Part shown: positions 9,361 to 18,016 of the stretch, piece after piece
How positions within the stretch are numbered: position 1 is the first letter of the stretch
Layout of the letters: the number at the start of each line of letters is the position of its first letter
Assembly: GCA_016191465.1 (NCBI GenBank)
Contig: JACPOP010000014.1
Location: 1-64,000, forward strand
DNA: 64,000 nt
Source of the DNA: Chloroflexota bacterium
GTDB lineage: Bacteria > Chloroflexota > UBA6077 > CF-72
Reading direction: 5' to 3'
Program-made: the position numbers and the translations under genes
The notes under the pieces: generated by a model
Databases searched by the model: none
Seen by the model: only the letters and a program-made list of their open reading frames with translations
Told to the model about the DNA's origin: nothing

Positions 9361-10137
9361 CTACCCGTTGCCCATCTCGAACACGGCGAAGCCTGCACCC
9401 GCGGGGTCCGTGACCATCGCGAAGCGACCGAACGGGAGCGTTACCACGGGCGAGAGAACGCGGCCTCCGAGCGCCTGGACCTTCTCGATGGCGGCGTCGA
9501 CGTCCACCACTCCGAAGTACGGCAGCCAGTGGGCGGGGACTTCCGCGGGGTAGTGCGCGCCCATGCCCATGCCGCCGGCCACGGGCCTACCGTCGATCTG
9601 GAACTCAGTGTAGGCGCCGGTATCGCCCATTGGCGACTCCTTGAACGACCAGTCGAAGACCTTCGCGTAGAAGGTCCGGGCAGTACCGATGTCACGCGTG
9701 GCGAGCTCGTTCCAGGCTAGCGCCCCGGGCGCATTGAACAGCTCCGCCCCGTTCATCGAGATCGGTTGCCACACCGAGAAGAAGGCGCCGGTGGGATCCG
9801 TGAAGACGGCCATGCGGCCTTGGCCCATCACGTCGAACGGCGGAGCCACGGTGCTGCCCCCGGCCGCGGATACCGAGGCTGCTGTGGCGTCCGCATCGGT
9901 GCTCAGCAGGTAGGTTGACCACGCTGCCGGCTGCTGAGGCGACTGGGCCCGGCCCAGTCCGGCGACGGTCTTGCCGTCGAGCTTGAAGAACGTGTAGCCG
10001 CCCGCTTCGGGCGCGGGGACGGCTGACGCATCCCAGCCGAAAAGGCCGCTGTAGAACGCGCTGGATTGTTCGAGATCGTGGCTGGCCAGGTCAACCCAGA
10101 TGGGGGTGCCCGGCGCGTACGCGGGTGCTTGAACCAA
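9361..10137 (-). CDS. VOC-superfamily protein with two glyoxalase-like domains
   Basis: A 258-residue protein made of two vicinal-oxygen-chelate modules. The first begins TPIWVDLASHDLEQSSAFYSG and the second begins LAWNELATRDIGTARTFYAK; each ends in a VFTDPTGAFF / MVTDPAGAGF strand. This two-module layout is typical of the CFP30B-type hydroxylase/glyoxalase proteins of actinobacteria and Chloroflexota. Substrate unknown. The open frame extends to 10317, but TTG 10137 is chosen because AGAGG lies eight bases upstream and the VOC fold starts right after it. The gene ends 17 bases from hairpin element copy 1. Confidence 0.85.
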   Translation of the reverse strand: MVQAPAYAPGTPIWVDLASHDLEQSSAFYSGLFGWDASAVPAPEAGGYTFFKLDGKTVAGLGRAQSPQQPAAWSTYLLSTDADATAASVSAAGGSTVAPPFDVMGQGRMAVFTDPTGAFFSVWQPISMNGAELFNAPGALAWNELATRDIGTARTFYAKVFDWSFKESPMGDTGAYTEFQIDGRPVAGGMGMGAHYPAEVPAHWLPYFGVVDVDAAIEKVQALGGRVLSPVVTLPFGRFAMVTDPAGAGFAVFEMGNG

Positions 10138-10506
10138 GACGGAATCCTCTTTCTCTCGCGCTGACAAGTACGTGCACGCAACCCTGAAGGAACATGCCAC
10201 ACATGTGTGCACGTGCTCGGGTGCAGGCAGGCACCCGCGCGGGCACCCCCACAATACGCCTCCGCACTCCCCTCCACGCTGGTGCCGGGGGAACCTCGTG
10301 TCAGGATCGCGACACAAGCAGGCCGCTGGGTGGGCCGCGAACTTCCGCGGGGCTCCCGGCTGCGCGTGGCGGCGAAAGGCGCGTAGCCCCGCAATCGGGA
10401 AGCGGAGCGGACGGTGCCCGTGGCTCCAGCCGGTGGGTTGTCGTCACTCCATTGAACGGACGGGTGCCAACAACTGTGCGCTCGGCTCACCTACCATCCG
10501 CGTCCG
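10138..10506. other. Divergent intergenic region with short palindromes
   Basis: This 369-base gap separates the divergent VOC and exonuclease genes. It contains the perfect short palindromes CGTGCACG (10171-10178) and ACACATGTGT (10199-10208), within 75 bases of the VOC start and close enough to be operators. On the exonuclease side, TACCAT (10492-10497) lies nine bases before the ATG and could be a -10 box for a transcript with almost no leader. No gene is evident. Confidence 0.4.
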
Positions 10507-11367
10507 ATGGCCCCTGCCCCGCTGCTCGTGGTGGATGGCGATAACCTCGCCCACCGCGCCTATCACTCTGTTCCCAAGACGCTGCGCTCCCGCGAGGGTC
10601 GACCGATCAACGTGTTCGTCGGCTGGACCAACATGGTGCTGCTGATCTGGTCCCAGGAGGCGCCCCGCAACCTGTTCGTGGCGTGGGACACGCTCGGCAG
10701 CGGCACGTACCGGAACGACCTCTGGCCGTCCTACCAGGCCGGCCGTGTCTTCGACGACGCCATCGTGGAGCAGCTCGATCAGTTGCCGGCCCTCGCGCGG
10801 GCGTTCGGCTTTGGCTCGGGGAAGCAGGCCGGGTACGAGGCCGACGACCTGATGGCCGCCGCCGTGGCGGCCGAGGTCGCCGCGGGCGGTACCTGCCTGG
10901 TGCTCACCACCGATCGCGACACCTACCAGTTGGTCTCGGACCGCGTAACGGTGCTGTCACCGCGCAAAGGCATCTCCGATATCGTGCGGATTGGCCCAGC
11001 GGAGGTGCAGGAGCGAATGGGCGTGCCGCCCGGGCAGGTCACGGAGTTCAAGGCCCTCGCCGGCGACAGCTCGGACAACATCCCCGGCGCACGTGGGGTT
11101 GGTCCCAAAGGAGCCGCGGCCCTCCTGGCCCAGCACGGCGGCCTCGAGGCGGTCCTGGCGACCCGCCCCGAGTGGGCGCCGGGCACCGAGGAAGGCGAGC
11201 GCGTGCGCATGTTCTACGAATTGACCGCCATGCGCGTAGACGTGCCGGTCGAGCTGCCGCCGACCCGCGAGCCGGATTGGGCGGCAGCCGCGGATTGGCT
11301 CCGCGCGGCCGGCGCCATCACGCTCGCGGATCGCGTTGCCGCGCGCGCCGGACGGCTGCTCTTGTAG
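10507..11367 (+). CDS. Stand-alone 5'-3' exonuclease (PolA N-terminal-like, FEN/PIN fold)
   Basis: A 286-residue homologue of the 5'-nuclease domain of DNA polymerase I without a polymerase part. Metal-binding acidic residues are in place: VVDGDN near 8-13, GYEADD near 115-120, TTDRDTYQLVSD near 137-148, and GDSSDNIPG near 184-192. The last leads into the helix-hairpin-helix GVGPKGAAALL that grips duplex DNA. Expected role: removal of RNA primers or 5' flaps during replication and repair. Starts at ATG 10507 with little leader. Could be ExoIX-like, but the FEN core looks active. Confidence 0.9.
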   Translation: MAPAPLLVVDGDNLAHRAYHSVPKTLRSREGRPINVFVGWTNMVLLIWSQEAPRNLFVAWDTLGSGTYRNDLWPSYQAGRVFDDAIVEQLDQLPALARAFGFGSGKQAGYEADDLMAAAVAAEVAAGGTCLVLTTDRDTYQLVSDRVTVLSPRKGISDIVRIGPAEVQERMGVPPGQVTEFKALAGDSSDNIPGARGVGPKGAAALLAQHGGLEAVLATRPEWAPGTEEGERVRMFYELTAMRVDVPVELPPTREPDWAAAADWLRAAGAITLADRVAARAGRLLL

Positions 11368-11431
11368 GGTCGCTCCGCAGGTACGACGTTCTTCCAGCGT
11401 GGCACCGGGCGGCCCCCGGCCCGGACGGCGC

Positions 11432-12904
11432 TCACACCAGGACCGAGGTCCTTTGCGGCACGTTGGCGCTCGGCGCGTAGATGTCCCAGGCCCGGGCGAT
11501 CCGCTGGACTGCCTCGCGCAGCACCGCGGGCTCGTGGCCGCCGAATGGGAGGCGGATGTGGTCGTCGAAGCCCGCGCGCGGGGACATGGCGGCACCCGAA
11601 GCCAGGTCTACCCCGTGCCGTGCCGCAACCTGGACGAAGGCCTGAGCGCTACCCATCGGCAGGTGCGCCCAGATGTTTGGGCCGCCCCGCGGGCGGTCCC
11701 AGCGCCACGACGGCAGGTGCTCTGCAAGTGCCGCGCCCATCGCGTCCAATCGCTCGCACAGCTCCACCCGTCGGCGGGCGTGCATCGGCTTGACGTAACC
11801 GAACAGCCGGGCCGCCAGCACCTGGGCCGGCAGCGAGCCGCCAAGGTCCTGGCTCACCCGGACCCGGCCAAGCTCGGCAATGGTCGCCCGCGGGCCGCGG
11901 ACCCACCCCACCCGGAGACCCGCCCAGAACAGCTTCGAGAGCGACGCGATCGTCAGGATCGGGGCGTCTGGCCCGTACGTGGCGATCGGCGGCGGCGGAT
12001 CGCCGTCCAGCGCCAGCCAGGAGATGGTGTGGTCCTCCACCACGGTAATCTGCGTGGTCTCGGCCAGCCGCGCCACGTCCCGCCGGCGGCTCTCGGGCAT
12101 CACCCCGCCGACCGGGTTGTGGTACGTGGGCATCAGGTACGCGAGCCGCGGCGCCTGGTTCTCGAAGCGCTCGCGGAGGCCGTCAACGCTTGCTCCCCAG
12201 CGGTCCGTGGAGATCGGCGCGAACCGGGCTCCGGCGGTCGAGAACGTGTCGATGGCTCCATGGTAGGTGGGGTCTTCAATCACCACCAGGTCGCCGGGGC
12301 GGATGGATGCCGCCGCGATGAGCGCGATGGCGTGCTGCGCGCCGTGCGTCACCAGGATCTGCTCGTCACTCGTAGGCAGGCCGAGCTCGGTGTAATACTG
12401 GGCAATCGCGCGCCGCAGCGGCGGGTAGCCGAGCGGGGAGTAGCCGTGCTCTCGGGAAAGCCCCACGAGGTCACGGCCCAGCCCCTCGGTCGCCTCGAGG
12501 GGGATGCCCGCCTCGCCCACCACGTAGGCGCTGAGCAGCGCAATCGTATCGCCGGCGCCATCGTGGCTCACCAGCAGCTTGGAGGCCAGGCGCGACGTCT
12601 CCCGCTCGTCGTCCGAGCCCATCGCGGAGCCGCCCCGGACTCGGGTGCCCGAGCCCTGCCGGCGCTCCAGCAGTCCATCCCGCTCGAGCGCACCGTAGGC
12701 GCCGACGACCGTAGTTCGGCTAATCCCCAGGGAATCGGCCAGCGCCCGCTCCGGAGGTAGCCGCGTGCCCGCGGCGAGGTCGCCCGCGTCAATGGCACGC
12801 CGCAGCGCGGACGCGAGACGACGATTCAGCCGGCCGGGCCCCTCGTTCCAGCGGTCCAATGACGGGCGGAGGTCGGCATATTCGACAGCTTCGGCAACCT
12901 GCAT
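11432..12904 (-). CDS. MocR-type regulator (GntR HTH plus aminotransferase domain)
   Basis: A 490-residue fusion. A GntR winged helix (residues about 15-85, with LPPERALADSLGISRTTV) is followed by a fold-type I PLP aminotransferase domain. The PLP region includes SLSKLFWAGLRVGW, whose Lys should hold the cofactor. MocR proteins sense PLP or amino-type effectors and control vitamin B6 or amino-acid genes. ATG 12904 is taken as the start (ATG 12934 is ten codons upstream). The region in front holds repeated ATGCCA boxes, which suggests autoregulation. The gene converges with the exonuclease gene. Confidence 0.9.
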   Translation of the reverse strand: MQVAEAVEYADLRPSLDRWNEGPGRLNRRLASALRRAIDAGDLAAGTRLPPERALADSLGISRTTVVGAYGALERDGLLERRQGSGTRVRGGSAMGSDDERETSRLASKLLVSHDGAGDTIALLSAYVVGEAGIPLEATEGLGRDLVGLSREHGYSPLGYPPLRRAIAQYYTELGLPTSDEQILVTHGAQHAIALIAAASIRPGDLVVIEDPTYHGAIDTFSTAGARFAPISTDRWGASVDGLRERFENQAPRLAYLMPTYHNPVGGVMPESRRRDVARLAETTQITVVEDHTISWLALDGDPPPPIATYGPDAPILTIASLSKLFWAGLRVGWVRGPRATIAELGRVRVSQDLGGSLPAQVLAARLFGYVKPMHARRRVELCERLDAMGAALAEHLPSWRWDRPRGGPNIWAHLPMGSAQAFVQVAARHGVDLASGAAMSPRAGFDDHIRLPFGGHEPAVLREAVQRIARAWDIYAPSANVPQRTSVLV

Positions 12905-12913
12905 GGGACCAGT

Positions 12914-13013
12914 ATGCCATACAGAGGATGCCAATGGAAAGTCGAGACCTGGGTTGAATCCAATTGTTCAGAATGGATTCAGTTACGGCTGGTTCGGTAT
13001 GCCAGAATGGCAC
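12914..13013. promoter_or_regulatory. Candidate MocR operator region with direct and inverted repeats
   Basis: Between the divergent MocR and small membrane-protein genes, ATGCCA occurs at 12914-12919 and 12928-12933 (14-base period) and again at 12999-13004, where it faces an inverted TGGCAC. Direct repeats of this kind are typical of MocR/PdxR sites. In the middle lies a perfect 8-bp inverted repeat, TGAATCCA (12955-12962) and TGGATTCA (12974-12981). The regulator assignment is by position only. Confidence 0.5.
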
Positions 13014-13044
13014 CTACCTGGCTGAAGATTGGAGATTGGACGTA

Positions 13045-13314
13045 ATGGATGGAGTGCTACTGCTCACCGGACTGGTTGTAGGCATCGGTGCGCTGGGCCT
13101 GCTGGCGGGCTGCTACGGCGCGGATACCCGCGAGCGCGTTCGGTCGCACGAGGAGGAACTTGCGAGGATGGGCATGCAGTGGGAGCGGAGCCGTGACGGA
13201 CAGCAGCCGGTTGCGCCGGCCAACCGCCGCCCGTCGGGAGAGCCCTCGGTCCCGCGCGCACGTCGAGCCGCCGTTCCAGCAGCGTCCGCCGCCCGGCTCG
13301 CTTCAGCGGAGTAG
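13045..13314 (+). CDS. Small single-pass membrane protein, unknown
   Basis: An 89-residue protein. Residues 3-24 form one hydrophobic helix (VLLLTGLVVGIGALGLLAGC), followed by a charged segment with HEEELARMGMQWERSR and a Pro/Ala/Arg-rich tail. ATG 13045 follows GGAG at ten bases. The Cys at the end of the helix does not sit in a normal lipobox. Divergent from the MocR gene and possibly sharing its control region. Function unknown. Confidence 0.5.
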   Translation: MDGVLLLTGLVVGIGALGLLAGCYGADTRERVRSHEEELARMGMQWERSRDGQQPVAPANRRPSGEPSVPRARRAAVPAASAARLASAE

Positions 13315-13486
13315 CCGTGGCGCGCATCGGCTTTCGCTGACGGATGCGCGGCGCAACCGACTGAGGCCGCGTCAAGGCTGCGGCCGGGCGTGCATGTGCG
13401 CGGCGGGTCCGAAGCAGAAGGGCCCATGCTTCGGAGCAGGAGCTGGCGGCGTAGCCAACTGTCGCTCTGTGTGCTACGGTAGGACA

Positions 13487-13744
13487 ATGGTCCGCATCAT
13501 CGCCCAACGAGAGCTGCGCAATCAGAACGCTCAGGTCCTGGACGCCGTGGAGGCCGGAGCGAGCTTCGTGGTGACCCGGAACGGCACGCCCGTGGCCGAG
13601 CTGCGCCCATTCGCGCGCTCCCGGCGGCAGCGCGTCCCGAAAGCGGAGCTCGCCGCGTTGGCGGCCGCTGGGCCGCACCTGGACGCGGCCGCATTCCGAC
13701 GCGATCTCGGCGCGGTTCTCGACGAGGGCCTGCGCGATGCATGA
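13487..13744 (+). CDS. Phd/YefM-type antitoxin
   Basis: An 85-residue DNA-binding antitoxin. IIAQRELRNQNAQVLDAVEAGASFVVTRNGTPVAELRPF is the Phd/YefM N-terminal fold, and the Ala/Leu/Asp-rich tail (RRDLGAVLDEGLRDA) would wrap the toxin. Its last eight bases overlap the toxin start, the usual toxin-antitoxin arrangement that keeps translation coupled. In such modules the antitoxin-toxin complex represses its own promoter. The open frame extends upstream, but ATG 13487 gives a protein of normal family length. Confidence 0.85.
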   Translation: MVRIIAQRELRNQNAQVLDAVEAGASFVVTRNGTPVAELRPFARSRRQRVPKAELAALAAAGPHLDAAAFRRDLGAVLDEGLRDA

Positions 13745-14132
13745 GGGGCTGGTGGATACATCGGTCGTCATCGACTGGGACAAGCCGACCGTGTTTGCCG
13801 CCTTGCCAGATGTAGTCATGGTCTCGACGGTCACCCTGGCGGAGCTGGCCGCGGGCCCGCACCTGGCCCATGACCCCCACGAGAGGGCACGACGCCAGGC
13901 GCGCCTGCAACAGGTCGAGTCGCTGTTCGATCCCCTCGACTTCGACGTTGGGGCTGCGCGGAGCTACGGTCAAGTTGTTGCCGCGGTGACGGCGGCCGGG
14001 CGGTCGCATCGCGCACGCGTGGCCGACCTGCTCATCGCCGCGGTGGCCCACGCCCATGCGCTGGCCCTCTACACACGCAATCCACGCGACTTCGTCGGGC
14101 TGAGTGACCTTGTAACCGTCATCGCGGTGTAG
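13737..14132 (+). CDS. PIN-domain ribonuclease toxin (VapC-like)
   Basis: A 131-residue PIN-fold endoribonuclease. The acidic cluster is present: VDTS at 6-9, the E of TLAELAAG near 36, the D of VADLLIAA near 97, and a final acidic residue in YTRNPRDF. Enzymes of this class cleave tRNA or other structured RNA when the antitoxin is lost. The ATG at 13737 overlaps the antitoxin stop. The pairing of a PIN toxin with a Phd/YefM antitoxin rather than an AbrB-type VapB is common. Confidence 0.85.
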   Translation: MHEGLVDTSVVIDWDKPTVFAALPDVVMVSTVTLAELAAGPHLAHDPHERARRQARLQQVESLFDPLDFDVGAARSYGQVVAAVTAAGRSHRARVADLLIAAVAHAHALALYTRNPRDFVGLSDLVTVIAV

Positions 14133-14250
14133 CGGACGCCGGACCACCCGCCCGAACGGCGCGTTGACACCCGGCGTCGATTGGGTCTACACCACTTCGG
14201 TTCCCGCCAGCCTATCACTGCTCGCTGCCTCGGAGGGCCACCCGCCAGTC

Positions 14251-15936
14251 ATGAACGCGCAGCGTGCCGAAACGATCCGTTCCCTCCGCGGTCAGACGGT
14301 CGACGTGCTCGTCGTCGGCGGCGGCATCGTCGGCGCGGGCATCGCGCGCGACGCCGCCCTGCGGGGGCTTCGCGTGGCGCTGGTGGAGCAGCACGACTTC
14401 GCCTCCGGGACGAGCTCCAGGCCGACGCGCCTCATCCATGGCGGCCTACGCTACCTGGAGCAGTACGATTTCGGCCTGGTCCGGGAGGACCTGTACGAGC
14501 GCGAGCTGCTGCTGAAGGTGGCACCACACCTGGTGTTCCCGCTGCCGTTCCTCATGCCGCACTACGGCGCCAGCCTGACCTATCGCTCGAAGCTGCGGGC
14601 GGGCATGCTGCTGTACGACCTGCTGTCGTTCGACAAAAGCCTGCCCGGCCGCCAGTGGCTGACGCGCGAGCAGGTGCTCGCTGCGGAGCCGACGATGAAG
14701 CCGGATGGGCTCCAGGGAGCCTGGCGGTACTTTGACGCCCAGGTGCCGCTCATCGAACGGATGGTGGTGGAGAACGTGCTGGACGCTGGCGCGAACGGCG
14801 CGCTGATCCTCAACCACGCCCGCGCCGCGCGCTTCTTAAGGGACCTGGACGGCCGCGTGACGGGCGCGCTCGTGCGGGACCTGGTCGGTGGTCAGGACCT
14901 GGCGGTCCGCGCTCGCATCACGGTCAATGCGAGCGGACCCTGGCTCGACATCTCCAACGGCGAGATCCGTGCGCGGCGCCCGAAGGCGCTGCGGCTCACG
15001 AAGGGCGTACACCTCGTCACGCCCAGCGGCAGCCACAATGCCGTGGTCCAATTCGCCCGGAGCGATGGCCGCCTGTTCTTCGTCACCCCCTGGCGAGGCT
15101 ACTCGCTGGTCGGCACCACCGATACGGACTACGAGGGCGACCCGGCGAATGCCGAGGCCGACGCGTCGGACGTGCGCTATCTGCAGACGGAGGCACGCCA
15201 GGCGTTTCCGTCGGCACCATTCGACCAGGTCTTCTACACCTGGGCCGGCGTGCGCGCGTTGGCGCGCGTGGAGGGCGTGACCGAAGGCCAGGTCTCGCGC
15301 AAGCACAAGGTGCTGGACCACGAGACCGAGCAGGTGCCCGGGATCGTCTCCGTGGTGGGTGGCAAGATCACCGCCTACCGCGGCATTGCCGCGGAAGTCG
15401 TGGACCTGGTCTCGCGCAAGCTGGAGCGCTGGTCCCGGGGATACACCGACCGCCGTCCGTTCCCAGGTGGCCAGGTGGGACACCCGCGGCAGTACGTCGA
15501 GCGCAAGCTGTGGCCGCGGGCGCGCGGCCTCGGCCTGGACCGCACCCAGGCCGAGCATCTGGGCGCGGTGTACGGGTCGCTTTCACAGGAGGTCCTGGAC
15601 CTCGTGGAAGCCGATCGTTCGCTCGGCCAGCGCCTGGTGCCGTCGCATCCGGCCATTCGCGCGCAAGTGGTGCGCGCGGTGCAACACGAGTGGGCCGTGA
15701 CGTTCGGCGACGTGCTCCTGCGCCGCCTGACCGTTGGGCTGGAGGCGGACCAGGGCCTGGCAAGCCTTGACGCCTTTGCGCAACAGGTGGGTGAGATCGC
15801 TGGCTGGGATGCCGCGGAGTGCGAGGCGCAGGCGACCGCGTACCGGGCGGAGCTTGCGCCGATGCGGCGGCTGAGCACGTCGGTTCCCCACGCGACCGCG
15901 GGTGTTTCTCGACCGGTGTTGCCGCCGAGCACCTGA
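14251..15936 (+). CDS. glpD: FAD-dependent glycerol-3-phosphate dehydrogenase
   Basis: A 561-residue peripheral membrane flavoenzyme that oxidises glycerol-3-phosphate to dihydroxyacetone phosphate and feeds electrons to quinone. The FAD-binding motif VVGGGIVGAGIARDAALRG lies near 16-35. Next come the GlpD signature FASGTSSRPTRLIHGGLRYLEQ and the later GTTDTDYEGDP and GGKITAYR motifs; the C-terminal DAO_C-type domain is complete. ATG 14251 is chosen because the fold begins directly after it, although GGAGG is a rather distant 14 bases upstream. No glpK or glpF is adjacent. Confidence 0.93.
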   Translation: MNAQRAETIRSLRGQTVDVLVVGGGIVGAGIARDAALRGLRVALVEQHDFASGTSSRPTRLIHGGLRYLEQYDFGLVREDLYERELLLKVAPHLVFPLPFLMPHYGASLTYRSKLRAGMLLYDLLSFDKSLPGRQWLTREQVLAAEPTMKPDGLQGAWRYFDAQVPLIERMVVENVLDAGANGALILNHARAARFLRDLDGRVTGALVRDLVGGQDLAVRARITVNASGPWLDISNGEIRARRPKALRLTKGVHLVTPSGSHNAVVQFARSDGRLFFVTPWRGYSLVGTTDTDYEGDPANAEADASDVRYLQTEARQAFPSAPFDQVFYTWAGVRALARVEGVTEGQVSRKHKVLDHETEQVPGIVSVVGGKITAYRGIAAEVVDLVSRKLERWSRGYTDRRPFPGGQVGHPRQYVERKLWPRARGLGLDRTQAEHLGAVYGSLSQEVLDLVEADRSLGQRLVPSHPAIRAQVVRAVQHEWAVTFGDVLLRRLTVGLEADQGLASLDAFAQQVGEIAGWDAAECEAQATAYRAELAPMRRLSTSVPHATAGVSRPVLPPST

Positions 15937-16041
15937 GCCCTGCCCGGACTGGCGGACGAGCGTGCGGCGGATGCCGTGGGCGCGGCGCTCGGCGCCAGCG
16001 ACCCCGGCGAAGTCTGCTGTTCAGGCGCCCCTATCATCCCG

Positions 16042-16089
16042 ACCGTGGACCCCGCCGGACGCCGCGCGGCGTCCGGCGGGGTCCACGGT
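16042..16089. repeat. 48-base perfect palindrome before the M1 peptidase gene
   Basis: The sequence is identical to its own reverse complement over 48 bases: two 24-base arms with no spacer. Each arm runs from ACCGTGGACC to GGACGCCGC. It begins 106 bases after the glpD stop and ends 23 bases before the peptidase start. There is no T-run, so it does not look like a standard terminator. It could form a cruciform or a strong RNA hairpin, or be the scar of a small element. Confidence 0.9.
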
Positions 16090-16112
16090 GGAAAGGCGGA
16101 TCGCTCAGCAGC

Positions 16113-17885
16113 ATGGCGCGGATTGATCCACACTCATACGCCGACGATGGCCAGCCGAGCGTTACCCATCTGGACTGGGATGCGCGCGTCGACTTCGGCG
16201 CAACCGTCATCACGGCCGAGGCGGTGCTGCGGCTGGCGGCGGCCCCGGTGGAAGCGGTGCCGCTCGACCTGGACACGCGCGGGCTCGTCATCGAGACGGT
16301 TGAGACGGAGCGCGGCCAGAGTCTGGCGTGGGACCTTGCGGACCCAGACCCCGTGCTGGGAGCGCGGCTCCGGGTCCACCTGACGGCTGGCGTGGACGGG
16401 CTGCGGATCCGGTACCGGACCGGCCCGAATGCCTCGGCGCTCCAGTGGCTGGCGCCAGACCAGACCTCGTCGGGCGCGCCGTTCCTGTACAGCCAGTGCC
16501 AGGCGATCCACGCCCGGTCGCTGATCCCGGTCCAGGACACGCCGTCGCGCCGCATCACCTACACGGCCGCGCTGCGAGTGCCGTCCGATCTGCAGGCGCT
16601 CATGGCGGCCGAGGCCCTGGGCACCGAGCCCTCCGGAGGAGCAACGGCCGTCGCGCGCTTCCGCATGCCGCAACCGATCGCCCCGTACCTGTTCGCCCTG
16701 GCGGTTGGAATGCTTGAAGCGCGTGACCTCGGTGCCCGCACGCGCGTGTGGGCCGAGCCGGCGATCCTGGACGCCGCGGCCCACGAGTTTGCCGACGTGG
16801 ACGCCATGCTCACGACCGGCGAGCGGCTGTTCGGCCCGTATGACTGGGAGCGCTACGACCTGCTGGTGCTGCCAGCCGCGTTTCCGTACGGCGGCATGGA
16901 GAACCCGCGGCTCACGTTCCTGACGCCCACGGTGGTTGCCGGCGACCGCTCCCAGGTGAGCGTGGTAGCACACGAGCTGGCGCACTCCTGGACCGGGAAC
17001 CTGGTCTCCAATGCCAACGCCGAGCACTTCTGGCTGAACGAAGGGTTCACCACATACGCCGAGCGCCGCATCGTGGAAGCGCTGAGCGGCGTTGAGGCCG
17101 CGGCGCTGGATTGGGCGCTCGGCCGCCGCGCGCTGGACGAGGCCATCGCGTTGTTCAAGCAACAGGGCCAGACGGCGCTAACCCTCTTACGGACGCGCCT
17201 CGAAGGGCTCGACCCCGATGAGGGGTACTCGGTTGTTCCCTATGAGAAGGGGGCATTGTTCCTGCGGGCGCTGGAGGATGCCGTGGGCCGCGAGCGGTTC
17301 GACCATCTCCTCCACGCCTACATTACGCGCTTCCGCTTCCAGGCGTTGACCACTGAGGACTTCGAAGCGTTCGCCGAGGAGCAGCTACCCGGCGCGCTGG
17401 CCCTAGTGGGATCCGAGCGCTGGCTACGGGAGCCGGGCGTCCCGTCCGATGCACCGCGGATGAGCACCGCGCGACTGGACGCGATCGAGTCGCTGGGAAC
17501 CCGGCTGCCAAGCGACACGGAGGCCGCCGCGTGGCGCGCCGTGGAGTGGGAGCTGTACGTGGAATCGCTCCCGGAAGACGTTTCCACCGACGTCTTGGCG
17601 GAGATTGACGGACGTTTCCACCTGACCGCCGCGAAAGGCTACGACGTGCTCACGGCCTGGCTCGCGCTGGGCCTGAAGCGTGGCTACGCACCGGCCGTGG
17701 CGCGCGCGGAAGAGGTGCTGGGGACCGTCGGCCGGATGAAGTACCTCAAGCCCCTGTACCGGGTGATGGCCGGCCGAGCCGAGACTCGACAGCTCGCGCG
17801 TGCGCTCTACGACCGCTTCCAGCCGCGCTACCACCCCATCGCCCGCCAGGTCATTCCGGGTGTCCTGGAGTCGGCGGGGGGGTGA
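16113..17885 (+). CDS. M1-family zinc aminopeptidase (leukotriene A4 hydrolase-like)
   Basis: A 590-residue gluzincin peptidase. It has the exopeptidase motif GGMEN near 268, zinc site HELAH near 287-291 and the third ligand in NEGFTTYAE near 310. An N-terminal beta-domain precedes these, and an alpha-helical C-terminal domain of the LTA4H type follows (KRGYAPAVARAEEVL...YRVMAG). It should remove N-terminal residues from short peptides in the cytoplasm, as there is no signal peptide. ATG 16113 is preferred over the upstream-extended frame, which would run through the 48-base palindrome. The stop codon TGA shares its GA with hairpin element copy 3. Confidence 0.9.
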   Translation: MARIDPHSYADDGQPSVTHLDWDARVDFGATVITAEAVLRLAAAPVEAVPLDLDTRGLVIETVETERGQSLAWDLADPDPVLGARLRVHLTAGVDGLRIRYRTGPNASALQWLAPDQTSSGAPFLYSQCQAIHARSLIPVQDTPSRRITYTAALRVPSDLQALMAAEALGTEPSGGATAVARFRMPQPIAPYLFALAVGMLEARDLGARTRVWAEPAILDAAAHEFADVDAMLTTGERLFGPYDWERYDLLVLPAAFPYGGMENPRLTFLTPTVVAGDRSQVSVVAHELAHSWTGNLVSNANAEHFWLNEGFTTYAERRIVEALSGVEAAALDWALGRRALDEAIALFKQQGQTALTLLRTRLEGLDPDEGYSVVPYEKGALFLRALEDAVGRERFDHLLHAYITRFRFQALTTEDFEAFAEEQLPGALALVGSERWLREPGVPSDAPRMSTARLDAIESLGTRLPSDTEAAAWRAVEWELYVESLPEDVSTDVLAEIDGRFHLTAAKGYDVLTAWLALGLKRGYAPAVARAEEVLGTVGRMKYLKPLYRVMAGRAETRQLARALYDRFQPRYHPIARQVIPGVLESAGG

Positions 17886-18014
17886 CGAGTTGTCAGTTGT
17901 CAGTTGTCAGTTGTCAGTTCTTAGACGAGTTCCACGTTGTTCGGGAAAGCTTCCTCGTCTCCTGATCACTGACGACTCACAACTGATAACTGACAACTGA
18001 CAACTGACAACTCG
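17884..18014. repeat. GACGAGTT hairpin element, copy 3 (GTTGTCA units)
   Basis: Starts GACGAGTT on the peptidase stop codon and ends AACTCG. The left arm has four tandem GTTGTCA units (17889-17917) and the right arm has complementary TGACAAC units (17990-18011). The core runs from AGACGAGTTCCA to CTCGTCTCCTGAT. It lies between convergent genes, three bases from the stop of the next. Confidence 0.85.
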
Positions 18015-18016
18015 GG

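Noticed and set aside
15819-17885. A 688-residue start for the M1 peptidase
   Set aside because: The extra 98 residues overlap the glpD end and run through the 48-base palindrome; homology begins at ATG 16113.
17884-18014. A CRISPR array
   Set aside because: The units are 7 bp, directly tandem, with no spacers, and the other half is the inverted complement; no cas genes are near.
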